Below, piece by piece: positions 16,790 to 23,920 of a DNA stretch of 35,135 bases. The DNA comes from a virus: positions 1-35,135 of the IMG/VR virus record IMGVR_UViG_3300031957_000570. One strand, 5' to 3'. Every line of letters starts with the position of its first letter. The stretch's first letter is position 1. The notes below the pieces were generated by a model. That model ran no database searches, was not told the origin of the DNA, and saw only the letters and a list, made by a program, of their open reading frames with translations. Both the position numbers and the translations under genes were made by a program.

Positions 16790-18160
16790 ATGTTGGCAAT
16801 TCAGCGACCTACCGACGGTATCTCTCTTCTCAAGAGTGGTTCCGATTTAGTAGTTGCTGGATATGCTTCTGTAGAGTTAGTAGACAAGCAAGGTGACTTG
16901 ATTACACAAGGCGCACTAAACAGTGCTTTTGGTAACTTTATGAAGAGTGACAGATTCCGAAATGTACAATTAGCGCATTCCAATATACAAGTAGGAGAAG
17001 TAATTGACTCCTATGTAGACAACAATGGTAGAATGTGGAAGTCTGAAGTAGACGACACAGGAATGTTTGTTGTAGTTAAACTCCGTAACGATATAGAGAA
17101 GGCTCGTGAAGTAGCCGCCGAAATCCGCAAAGGTAACCTTCGTGGATTTTCCATTGGAGGTCAGGCATTCAAAAGAGTGCGAAGGTCTGATATGGAAAAA
17201 GGTGACTACCAAGAGATTTCAAAAATGGAGTTACATGAGATTACAATTTGTGAAAAAGGAATTAACCCTGAAGCACAATTTCGTATATTGAAGGAGGATA
17301 GAAACATGACAGAAACAGACATGGCAGATATAATGAACAGACTTGAAAAGAGGCTTGACGAAATGGAAAAAGGTGAAATGCCACCTGCTCTAAAAGAAGC
17401 AATTGCTGATAAAAAAGAATCTAAAGGCGATGATGAGCCTAAAGAAGAGAAAGAAGAAAAGAAGGATGAAGAGGGTGATGACAAGATGGCATACATGAAA
17501 GGTAACGAATACAGCGATGTAATTACTTCTGAATATCTAAGTTGGATGGAAGGTACTCTAAAGTCTGCTGGTGTAGATACACAAGCGGCAAGACTACACT
17601 TTGACCAAATGGAAAAAGCACAACTTGGTGGCTTTGACAATCCTGATGCAGTTGACGGTGCTGACTACTTTGGTGGTCAAGTCCGTGGCCGTGGACAGGA
17701 AAACGGTGGCCCATCTACTGGTGCAATTAACGCAATCACTTCCAGTGGCGGCAAGACTCCATCAGGGGCACTTGGCCCAGTTTCAATGGCTAAGGGTTAC
17801 CTAAACCACGGAAATGTTTCAGATTCGGACATCGAAGCGGCTTACGAAGTTTACAAGGCGGCTGCTACAGAGCAATCATTCCGCAGTGACCTTGAAGGAC
17901 ACTTTGCAAACAGATTCAACAGCGAATTACAAATCGCAAAAGCAAACCAAGAAAAGGCGGCATTTGATGCAAGAGAGCCACTTGGACAAATCATGAAGAC
18001 CCTTGAAACTCTTAATGAGCGAATAGACAACATTGGAAGCGGCGGAGTAGCAATACAGAAGTCTGCATCTAACATCGAGATTCCTTCCACACAGGACTTG
18101 GCAAACATGGGTTGGGATGAAGTCCACGCCCTTGCTTCAAGAACCATGAGGGGAGAATAA
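16790..18160 (+). CDS. prohead maturation protease fused to scaffold
   Basis: A serine protease of the HK97 prohead family, which cleaves head proteins during maturation. I prefer ATG 16790 because of the upstream TATA box; GTG 16784 is an alternative. Numbering below is from 16784. The protease core, residues about 20-165, opens LVVAGYASVELVDKQGDLI, has catalytic His65 in NVQLAHSN and Ser123 in LRGFSIGG, and ends with MELHEITICEKGINPEAQF. An acidic Lys/Glu segment (about 195-230) and a helical region follow as scaffold, ending in a coiled coil and MGWDEVHALASRTMRGE. SLLKS at 14-18 and RILKED at 168-172 bracket the protease core and may be self-cleavage sites. Codons in the C-terminal part end in C more often than in upstream genes. 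Confidence 0.92.
   Translation: MLAIQRPTDGISLLKSGSDLVVAGYASVELVDKQGDLITQGALNSAFGNFMKSDRFRNVQLAHSNIQVGEVIDSYVDNNGRMWKSEVDDTGMFVVVKLRNDIEKAREVAAEIRKGNLRGFSIGGQAFKRVRRSDMEKGDYQEISKMELHEITICEKGINPEAQFRILKEDRNMTETDMADIMNRLEKRLDEMEKGEMPPALKEAIADKKESKGDDEPKEEKEEKKDEEGDDKMAYMKGNEYSDVITSEYLSWMEGTLKSAGVDTQAARLHFDQMEKAQLGGFDNPDAVDGADYFGGQVRGRGQENGGPSTGAINAITSSGGKTPSGALGPVSMAKGYLNHGNVSDSDIEAAYEVYKAAATEQSFRSDLEGHFANRFNSELQIAKANQEKAAFDAREPLGQIMKTLETLNERIDNIGSGGVAIQKSASNIEIPSTQDLANMGWDEVHALASRTMRGE
17291..17299 (+). promoter_or_regulatory. internal Shine-Dalgarno for nested scaffold
   Basis: AAGGAGGAT lies inside the protease gene, 6 bases before the in-frame ATG at 17306. It is among the strongest ribosome sites in the window and sits exactly at the protease-scaffold boundary. 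It also encodes Lys-Glu-Asp, part of the proposed cleavage motif, so chance cannot be excluded. Confidence 0.6.
17306..18160 (+). CDS. nested in-frame scaffold protein (internal start)
   Basis: An in-frame internal ATG after a strong SD would yield 284 residues (METDMADIMNRLEKR-like start once the first residues are read) made only of the scaffold part: helix, acidic disordered stretch, globular or helical middle, coiled coil, and the C-terminal MGWDEVHALAS motif. Phage lambda uses the same plan, with Nu3 scaffold made from an internal start in the protease gene C. This gives an excess of scaffold over protease. Evidence is the position of SD and ATG at the domain boundary; expression is not shown. 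Confidence 0.55.
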   Translation: MTETDMADIMNRLEKRLDEMEKGEMPPALKEAIADKKESKGDDEPKEEKEEKKDEEGDDKMAYMKGNEYSDVITSEYLSWMEGTLKSAGVDTQAARLHFDQMEKAQLGGFDNPDAVDGADYFGGQVRGRGQENGGPSTGAINAITSSGGKTPSGALGPVSMAKGYLNHGNVSDSDIEAAYEVYKAAATEQSFRSDLEGHFANRFNSELQIAKANQEKAAFDAREPLGQIMKTLETLNERIDNIGSGGVAIQKSASNIEIPSTQDLANMGWDEVHALASRTMRGE

Positions 18161-18184
18161 GGAAATATAAAGGAGAGATGAAAA

Positions 18185-19285
18185 ATGGCAAGAGATTATA
18201 TCAGGAACATTCACGACATGGAACGCTACTACTACGGTGCTGGCAACGCTATGGGTTATTCCTACTCCGGTAGCGAATTACTCAAGGCTGACGCACCTAT
18301 GATGAGTACCACAGCAGGTACTTATCAAGCAATTTACGGGCGCAAAGTATGGAGTCAGTTGAACCAAGAGTTTAACGCATTCTCCATTCTACCTAAGCGA
18401 CCTTGGGAACGCAGTGGTTGGAGAGTCATCACCGCACGCCCATCATTCACTGTTGGTGGCGGTGTTGCAGAAAACGCAACCCTACCGGACACAACCAAGC
18501 CTACCTTCCAGCACATTGCTGCAAAACCTAAGACAATCGTACACACATTCGATATGTCTGAAACTGCAATGTTCCTTGCTGACAAGGATGACGGACTTGG
18601 CGACATTCGTGCTATCCTAAAGGAAGAAATGGGTAAGCACCACGCTGAACATATTAACAAGATGCTAACTACAGATAAGGCTACTGTTGCTGGAAATGAC
18701 TTTGAGTCATTAGACCGTGTAACTACTGGTGCTGCTGGTGGTTCAGCAGAAGATATGTACTCTATTGACCGAAGTGCAAACTCATGGTCTTTGGCAGAAC
18801 ACAATGAGAACAGTGGTACTGACCGTGTTCTTTCACTTGACCACCTTGACGACCTGTTCCAAAAGTGTTGGACTCGTGGTGGTAATCCAAAGGTTATCCT
18901 AACTGGATATGACACTTTGATGAGACTACAGCAACTTCTACAATCTCAACAGAGATTCATGGAAGAGAAGAGAGTCACACCTACCTATAACGGTGTTAAG
19001 GGTGTACCGGGTATTGAGGCTGGATTTATCGTAGCAACATACAACGGTGTACCAATTATCCCTTCCAAGGATGTACAGACTGACACACTAAGCAGAATGT
19101 ACTTCCTTGACACAGATTATCTATACTTTAGTACAGCAATTCCAACACAGTACTTTGAGTCCGGTATTGAAACTGGCGACCCATTCGCTATCAACCGCCT
19201 TGGACAAGAAGGAATGTACCGCACTATGGGAGAGTTATGGACTACTTTCTTTGGAGGTCACGGTTCAGTCCGAGACTTGAAGTGA
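18185..19285 (+). CDS. major capsid protein, HK97 fold
   Basis: The shell protein. The start follows AAAGGAGAGATG. It lies directly after the protease-scaffold gene, its length (366 aa) is typical, and the sequence pattern fits HK97-fold capsid proteins: an N-arm, an extended loop region around KPKTIVHTFDMSETAMFLAD, spine helix LGDIRAILKEEMGKHHAEHIN, A-domain strands PKVILTGYDTLMRLQQLLQ, and the late IPTQYFESGIETGD segment. ELLKADAP (Lys34) in the N-terminal region is a candidate maturation cleavage point, which would remove about 34 residues. The gene prefers C-ending codons (AAC, GAC, TTC) far more than upstream genes do, as expected for the most highly expressed virion protein. Confidence 0.9.
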   Translation: MARDYIRNIHDMERYYYGAGNAMGYSYSGSELLKADAPMMSTTAGTYQAIYGRKVWSQLNQEFNAFSILPKRPWERSGWRVITARPSFTVGGGVAENATLPDTTKPTFQHIAAKPKTIVHTFDMSETAMFLADKDDGLGDIRAILKEEMGKHHAEHINKMLTTDKATVAGNDFESLDRVTTGAAGGSAEDMYSIDRSANSWSLAEHNENSGTDRVLSLDHLDDLFQKCWTRGGNPKVILTGYDTLMRLQQLLQSQQRFMEEKRVTPTYNGVKGVPGIEAGFIVATYNGVPIIPSKDVQTDTLSRMYFLDTDYLYFSTAIPTQYFESGIETGDPFAINRLGQEGMYRTMGELWTTFFGGHGSVRDLK

Positions 19286-19320
19286 GGATGTTTGGAGATA
19301 AAATAAGGAGATGATTTATT

Positions 19321-19791
19321 ATGACAACAGAAACAAAAACACAAAAGGGATTAACAATATCTTTCGATGATGGAGATTTCGATACTGGAACAGTCTCGGT
19401 TCTTTTAGACCTTGACATGCGTACAGGAACTCCTGTTGATGAAACAGCATGGCTTGACGGCGGTGCAGCAGCAGGTTCTTATCCGGGCGCACTTGATGGA
19501 TTCAAAGCAAAGAACACTAACACCACAAACGCAAACGGTAGTATGAGATTAGTACAAATCGCATTCACACTTGCTGATGCGGCTGAACAGGTATTGGTTC
19601 TTACAGAAGGGGCTTCAAAAATTATTGGAGTACTCGGTACTACTTTTGCAGTAGCAGACAAGACACTATCTGCAACCTTTACTAACACAGGAAATGCACC
19701 AGCCTCTAAGACTGGTGCTGCTCTACCTGCAATCGTTCTTCACGGAGAAGCGGCTGGTGCGGGTACTGTAACGGCGGTTTTGCTTAACTGA
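19321..19791 (+). CDS. putative capsid decoration protein, 156 aa
   Basis: AAGGAG lies 10 bases before the ATG. The protein is rich in Ala, Thr, Gly, Asp and Val, has no Cys and only one Trp, and looks all-β: alternating strands such as GTVSVLLDLD, MRLVQIAFTLAD, and a C-terminal VTAVLLN. It follows the capsid gene directly, where decoration or cement proteins are usually encoded. I do not recognise a family. The assignment is from position and composition only. Confidence 0.7.
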   Translation: MTTETKTQKGLTISFDDGDFDTGTVSVLLDLDMRTGTPVDETAWLDGGAAAGSYPGALDGFKAKNTNTTNANGSMRLVQIAFTLADAAEQVLVLTEGASKIIGVLGTTFAVADKTLSATFTNTGNAPASKTGAALPAIVLHGEAAGAGTVTAVLLN

Positions 19792-19801
19792 GGGTGATTA
19801 A

Positions 19802-20143
19802 GTGCCTTCCGTAACCTTTCTTGGGCCTTTCTATGAAAGGCGCAGAGCAGACACTATCGGCCCTTGGTTAAGAGGGAAAGTAGTAGAAGTTACTCAAGAA
19901 TGGTTAAACGAGTGGAGACACACACTTCCTCTATCACACTTTGAGATAAGTGATGAAGAGGAAGTAGTGTCTTCCAATAGTCGTGAAGGTATTCCTGACC
20001 CTACATGGAGTCGAAGAGACATTTTACAATGGCTTGCAGACAACAATGTAGATATAGGCAGTGGCTATGTCACTAAGACAGGGGCACTTGCACTCGTTGC
20101 AGGGCACTTAAATCCAATAACAGAATTAGGAGATGAACAATAA
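19802..20143 (+). CDS. small head protein with HeH/SAP-like motif, 113 aa
   Basis: GTG start preceded by GAGGGTGATT. Residues 1-50 form a small β-rich unit (VTFLGPFYERR, RGKVVEVTQEW). Residues 69-103, starting WSRRDILQWLADNNVDI and ending KTGALALVAGHL, have the helix-extended-loop-helix spacing of HeH/LEM/SAP-type motifs. Such motifs often bind DNA or proteins and occur in phage head proteins. The stop and the next start overlap (TAATG). A capsid or head-vertex role is inferred from its place between capsid and neck genes. Confidence 0.7.
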   Translation: MPSVTFLGPFYERRRADTIGPWLRGKVVEVTQEWLNEWRHTLPLSHFEISDEEEVVSSNSREGIPDPTWSRRDILQWLADNNVDIGSGYVTKTGALALVAGHLNPITELGDEQ

Positions 20144-20682
20144 TGGCAGCAAGTAATACAATAGATGTACGAACACATGTAATGGGTGATATGCTCATGC
20201 TTACTGGGACTTTCACTGATGGTGGTACAGATGTATCATTCGATGGACTACTAACTAATGTCTTTGCAGCAGGTGGTCATGTAACAAGTCTATACGACAC
20301 CGGAGTTAAAATTAACATGGGTGGTAATTTAGCAGCAGGTGCAACCGCTATTACAGTGGATTCAGTTGATGCAAGACTACATTGGAACATAGGAGAAACA
20401 CTCTATACTGATGTAGGTAAAAGAGTTGGAGTTATTACTGCTATTGGTAGTGCAACTTCCATTACCGTAGCCGGTGGTGTTTTGACTGGTGGAGATATGG
20501 TAGATGATGAAAACCTCCATAAACTCGGCCCTGACCAAAGCGCAGTTACTCTAAACAATGGTAGCCTTGCAGTTTCTATTGATACAACTAATAATGTTGT
20601 AGTATTTGGAAACGGCAATCTTGGTAACACAAGCACAGCACACACTCAAGATGGTCGCTGGTGGATTTTAGGACAGCGTTGA
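20143..20682 (+). CDS. β-rich virion protein, 179 aa
   Basis: The start overlaps the upstream stop and follows GGAGATGAAC. The protein is Gly/Thr/Val/Asp-rich and all-β. Its core, ATAITVDSVDARLHWNIGET followed by GVITAIGSATSITVAG, is the type of small β-module that also recurs in the adaptor, tail tube, distal tail and fibre proteins of this window. It ends in GRWWILGQR. No family name can be given. Location suggests a capsid-surface or neck accessory. Confidence 0.7.
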   Translation: MAASNTIDVRTHVMGDMLMLTGTFTDGGTDVSFDGLLTNVFAAGGHVTSLYDTGVKINMGGNLAAGATAITVDSVDARLHWNIGETLYTDVGKRVGVITAIGSATSITVAGGVLTGGDMVDDENLHKLGPDQSAVTLNNGSLAVSIDTTNNVVVFGNGNLGNTSTAHTQDGRWWILGQR

Positions 20683-20693
20683 GGTGATGAACC

Positions 20694-20912
20694 TTGGCAG
20701 TATTAAGTGGCTACGGTAGTCGAGTAATTGGCCCCTACAGTCCTAAAATGATGTCTGATGGAACGGCAACTGCGCTTATACAAGCGGACATTAGAGCCAC
20801 TGGTGGTACTGGTGCGCTTGGTGTATCGGCTGGTAGTACAACCGCACTCATTAGCATAGAACCGTTTACATCACTTGGTAATCATTATTTCTTACTTACC
20901 TACACAGTTTGA
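20694..20912 (+). CDS. 72-aa β-rich protein, TTG start
   Basis: The TTG start is supported by GAGGTGAT ending 5 bases upstream and overlapping the preceding stop. The protein is small and rich in Gly, Ala, Thr and Ser, likely all-β (TALIQADIRATGG, GSTTALISIEPF), with no Cys. Its size and order, after the 179-aa β-protein, suggest a small capsid or neck accessory subunit. I do not recognise it. Confidence 0.6.
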   Translation: MAVLSGYGSRVIGPYSPKMMSDGTATALIQADIRATGGTGALGVSAGSTTALISIEPFTSLGNHYFLLTYTV

Positions 20913-20923
20913 GGTGAGTAAGT

Positions 20924-21223
20924 ATGGCATTCGATGTTAGGAACATTGACCTTTCTGATGTAGTCAGAGGGGGCAAACAAGGCACCAAGGCTGATTATCA
21001 GTACGGTGGCGATGTAGTTAGTAACACGGACAAGCCTTTGGCGGGCGTTACACAACAACAACGCCAACGCAACCGTGATATAGGGGATATACTAAACATA
21101 GGTGCAGGTACAAGATGCACCGACTGTGGTTTTCTACATTTTATGTGGAGAGCAACATGCGGTGCGTGTGATAAACCAATGGAATATAACTTAGGCCATC
21201 GAGATGAAAGTAAAAGGATGTAA
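20924..21223 (+). CDS. zinc-ribbon protein, 99 aa
   Basis: ATG preceded by GAGGTGAG. Residues 1-60 are polar and probably flexible, with Gln/Arg clusters (TQQQRQRNRD). A zinc ribbon follows: CTDC (C65, C68) and CGAC (C79, C82), ten residues apart, with aromatic residues between them. The zinc ribbon could bind DNA or stabilise a contact inside the virion. The gene lies between capsid and neck genes. Family unknown. Confidence 0.75.
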   Translation: MAFDVRNIDLSDVVRGGKQGTKADYQYGGDVVSNTDKPLAGVTQQQRQRNRDIGDILNIGAGTRCTDCGFLHFMWRATCGACDKPMEYNLGHRDESKRM

Positions 21224-21227
21224 TACT

Positions 21228-21950
21228 ATGGGAAAAATACTCATTAAAGCAATTAGACCTCATAGACAGAAAGTACTTACAGCCGAAGGTGAAGAATTAA
21301 AACTTCAACAGTGGGCTAACAAGAAAGCCGCACAAGCATTGAGAGGGGCTGGCGGTGACTCTTCAGGAGAGCAATTCACTCAAGCAAGAGAAGCACTCAT
21401 GAGACAGGCATTAGAAAATCCTGATGAGCATGGACTCAAGTTTATGGGCGAAAGAGTACCGTTTGAAGGTCAAAGACTTGAAGAAGAATTATCCGAGCCT
21501 GACCCTGAAGGTGAGATGGCGGCAATTGACAGTCAGTTTGCACCCGGAAAAGAACACGATGAGGAAGAAACACTTACATCTAATAATATGATGAGAGATA
21601 ATAGTGATTATCACACTACCCCTGAAACTGAAAGAACAATGAACGCTGGTAAGTTAGTCAATGCTAAAAGAGGCAGTAATTTGTTTGATGATATGGGCCG
21701 ACTTCGTGAGACTCTAAAGCCCAATGAAGAAGATGCGGCTGAAAGGCAACATGTGCCTATGGATGCTGACCATCCTGATTACTTTAAGACATCAAGACAG
21801 ACCGCATTTAGAGATGCTTGGAGTTTGTTAAAACAAAGCATGTGTGAAGAATGTGGAGAAAAACCAGCAACTCATACTTATTACGGCACATCCGGTTGTG
21901 CAGAATGTTTAGGAGCAGATTCTTGGAACATGAATGCAATTCCATTGTGA
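21228..21950 (+). CDS. 240-aa protein with C-terminal zinc finger
   Basis: I choose ATG 21228, after AAAAGGATG, over ATG 21204, because it avoids overlap and gives MGKILIKA, like MGKILVKQ at 3589. The body is polar, acidic and largely disordered (Glu, Asp, Asn, Arg-rich). Near the end DAWSLLK (residues 196-202) repeats the DAWSELLK motif of the first protein of the window. It is followed directly by a four-Cys finger, CEEC (206, 209) and CAEC (224, 227). The peptide may be a targeting or cleavage tag. Function unknown; a minor virion protein is likely. Confidence 0.7.
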   Translation: MGKILIKAIRPHRQKVLTAEGEELKLQQWANKKAAQALRGAGGDSSGEQFTQAREALMRQALENPDEHGLKFMGERVPFEGQRLEEELSEPDPEGEMAAIDSQFAPGKEHDEEETLTSNNMMRDNSDYHTTPETERTMNAGKLVNAKRGSNLFDDMGRLRETLKPNEEDAAERQHVPMDADHPDYFKTSRQTAFRDAWSLLKQSMCEECGEKPATHTYYGTSGCAECLGADSWNMNAIPL

Positions 21951-21963
21951 GGGGGAATAAAGT

Positions 21964-23544
21964 GTGCCAATGGTATTCAGCCCCGGAGAGCCGGAAACTC
22001 GGCCTCTTGACCCTGAAGCAGTAGCGTACACTACAGCCCAAAAAGTTGCAGACCTCCTTGAGATTAGCGCACAAGACGCTATACTAATGAGTGCTGACGC
22101 TGACACTGATGCAATCTATATCACTGGTAATGAATACAGAGATGTAGGTTTTAGCGTGGGTGACAAGATTCGTATTTACAGTGACGCTGACCCATTCGGC
22201 CATGATGATTTAGAAATAACCGCTATAGCAAGGGGTGCATCTTCTAAAGCAGGTCATGTTAAAATTACAGTTAGTGGTGCAACATTAACCACTGCTGATT
22301 TTCAAGTAGCAGATAACGGGTATGTACAGAATAAAGCCTCGTTTACTAATGGCCGCACTCGTGGATTAACTAAAGCCAAGGTAGAAAATGTCATCTTAAA
22401 AATGCAAGATAAGATAGATAACATGACTCGTAATGCTTGGCGACCTTATCTTGTAGCGGCTGAATATATTAATTTCGATACCTACAAACCATATCGCCGC
22501 CGATACTATACTGATTATGTAGGTACAAGCCCACTTCTATTCCGTAATGTACAGCAGATGCTTCGTATTGAGTTATGGCAAGGTGACGATTATCGTGAGA
22601 TATGTGGTGCTGAAGTGCGAATAAAGTTTGATGATGTATCTGATTTAGCATCTTCAGCAATTTACATGTCAGCAGGTAATGGTTCTGTAGCAACTTTAGC
22701 CCAAGGCACAGGTACTACTCAATGGAGAGATGATTTTGATGCTACTACTGTTGCACAAAATCTTGCTGACCTAATTAACAAAGAAGATAGAGTTGGTAAA
22801 ACAGCATGTGAGTTTTCTCCTACTTTTACATTGGAAGGGTCTACTTCTAATGTAGCAATTCATAATGAGTTTTTGGCTTCTGCTAATAGCGATTACGGCA
22901 CTGGTGTAGTAAAGGTGACTTCTATGCGCCCTGTTAAAGCAGGGGAGGTTTGTAGCATAGTTACTTCATCCTCCGACATTTCATTAGACCAAACACAGAC
23001 TAATTCAACTACTTTCTCAAGTCTTGATTCTACAACAATCAATGTTGCATCTACTACAGGTTTCGTAAACGCTGGTGTAGCGATAGATGCAAGTGGTGAT
23101 GTTTTCCGTTATACGGGGAAAACTGCCACATCTTTTACCGGATGTGTAGCCGTAACTGGTAGTTTAGGTGCTATAACAGGTGCTATTACACAGCAATCAT
23201 TCTTAGTAGATTTACAGGGTGGTAGTGGTAGTGGAGATGTTGGTCGCCTTCGTGACTGGTGGATTGACCATGAAATGGGTATAGTTTACTTCAACAACTC
23301 CTATCCTTTCTTTGAGTGGAACGCAATTAAAGTAGCATATATTTATGGTGAAAGATATGTGGAAAAAGCCATTGAGGATATATGTACTAAGTTAGTTGCT
23401 ATTGAATTACTAATGTCTGATGACCGTTCTGTACTAATTCCTGAAGGAACACAGAATATTGACCTTGCAAGTAAGGTACAATTATATCAGGCTGAAATAG
23501 ATAGAACACTGCCAAAATATATCGAAATGGTGGTATTTGAATGA
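21964..23544 (+). CDS. head-tail adaptor candidate, 526 aa
   Basis: GTG start after GGGGGAATAA; ATG 21970 is possible. The N-terminus, PEAVAYTTAQKVADLLEIS, and the helical segment TKAKVENVILKMQDKIDNM with NAWRP resemble head-tail connector (gp6/gp15-like) proteins, but the usual connector is 100-200 aa. Here β-modules are inserted: residues about 43-120 (DAIYITGNEYRDVGFSVGDK) and about 345-400 (TTINVASTTGFVNAGVAID with RYTGKTATSFTG). The C-terminal helix AIEDICTKLVAIELLMSDD fits the connector helical bundle. Order (after capsid genes, before tail terminator) supports an adaptor role. The stop overlaps the next start (ATGA). Confidence 0.7.
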   Translation: MPMVFSPGEPETRPLDPEAVAYTTAQKVADLLEISAQDAILMSADADTDAIYITGNEYRDVGFSVGDKIRIYSDADPFGHDDLEITAIARGASSKAGHVKITVSGATLTTADFQVADNGYVQNKASFTNGRTRGLTKAKVENVILKMQDKIDNMTRNAWRPYLVAAEYINFDTYKPYRRRYYTDYVGTSPLLFRNVQQMLRIELWQGDDYREICGAEVRIKFDDVSDLASSAIYMSAGNGSVATLAQGTGTTQWRDDFDATTVAQNLADLINKEDRVGKTACEFSPTFTLEGSTSNVAIHNEFLASANSDYGTGVVKVTSMRPVKAGEVCSIVTSSSDISLDQTQTNSTTFSSLDSTTINVASTTGFVNAGVAIDASGDVFRYTGKTATSFTGCVAVTGSLGAITGAITQQSFLVDLQGGSGSGDVGRLRDWWIDHEMGIVYFNNSYPFFEWNAIKVAYIYGERYVEKAIEDICTKLVAIELLMSDDRSVLIPEGTQNIDLASKVQLYQAEIDRTLPKYIEMVVFE

Positions 23545-23918
23545 ATGAGCGTGACTTTAAAAAAACGGCTGAAAATATTCATATTAGAATGCAAGAAGAG
23601 ATATTCAAGAAAGACAAGCAGATGCAACAGCAGTTTCGTCAGCAATTCACTACTCAACCCGCCGCATATCGTGAGCGAATGCAATTAATTGAAGCGGGTG
23701 CTATGGGGTACAGTATTCAAGACGGCTATCCCATCAAAAATGATACTAAAGAACCGGCTACTGAACAGCAGAATGCTTCTATTCAAAAGGCTACAGACAA
23801 GGCTATGTTGCGCTCCAATCCTGATTTAGATAAATACAACATGAAGTATGAAAATGGTTTTTTTATTCCAATAGATTTTAAAGACTTGATTAAAAAAGGT
23901 GAAACAGTGGAGGGCTGA
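23541..23918 (+). CDS. neck-region helical protein, 125 aa
   Basis: The ATG overlaps the adaptor stop. The first 60 residues are long, charged, Gln-rich helix (MQEEIFKKDKQMQQQFRQQ). The C-terminal part is compact, ending FIPIDFKDLIKKGETVEG. It occupies the place of a head-closure (stopper) gene between adaptor and tail terminator, but stoppers are β-barrels and this is helical, so I do not assign that function. Possibly a neck or chaperone protein. Confidence 0.65.
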   Translation: MNERDFKKTAENIHIRMQEEIFKKDKQMQQQFRQQFTTQPAAYRERMQLIEAGAMGYSIQDGYPIKNDTKEPATEQQNASIQKATDKAMLRSNPDLDKYNMKYENGFFIPIDFKDLIKKGETVEG

Positions 23919-23920
23919 AC

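Noticed and set aside
19286-19320. Transcription terminator after the capsid gene
   Set aside because: No convincing inverted repeat or T-run was found in the short spacer; it holds mainly the ribosome site of the next gene.
23541-23918. Head-closure (stopper) assignment by position
   Set aside because: The sequence is mostly helical and Gln/Lys-rich, unlike the β-barrel stoppers.
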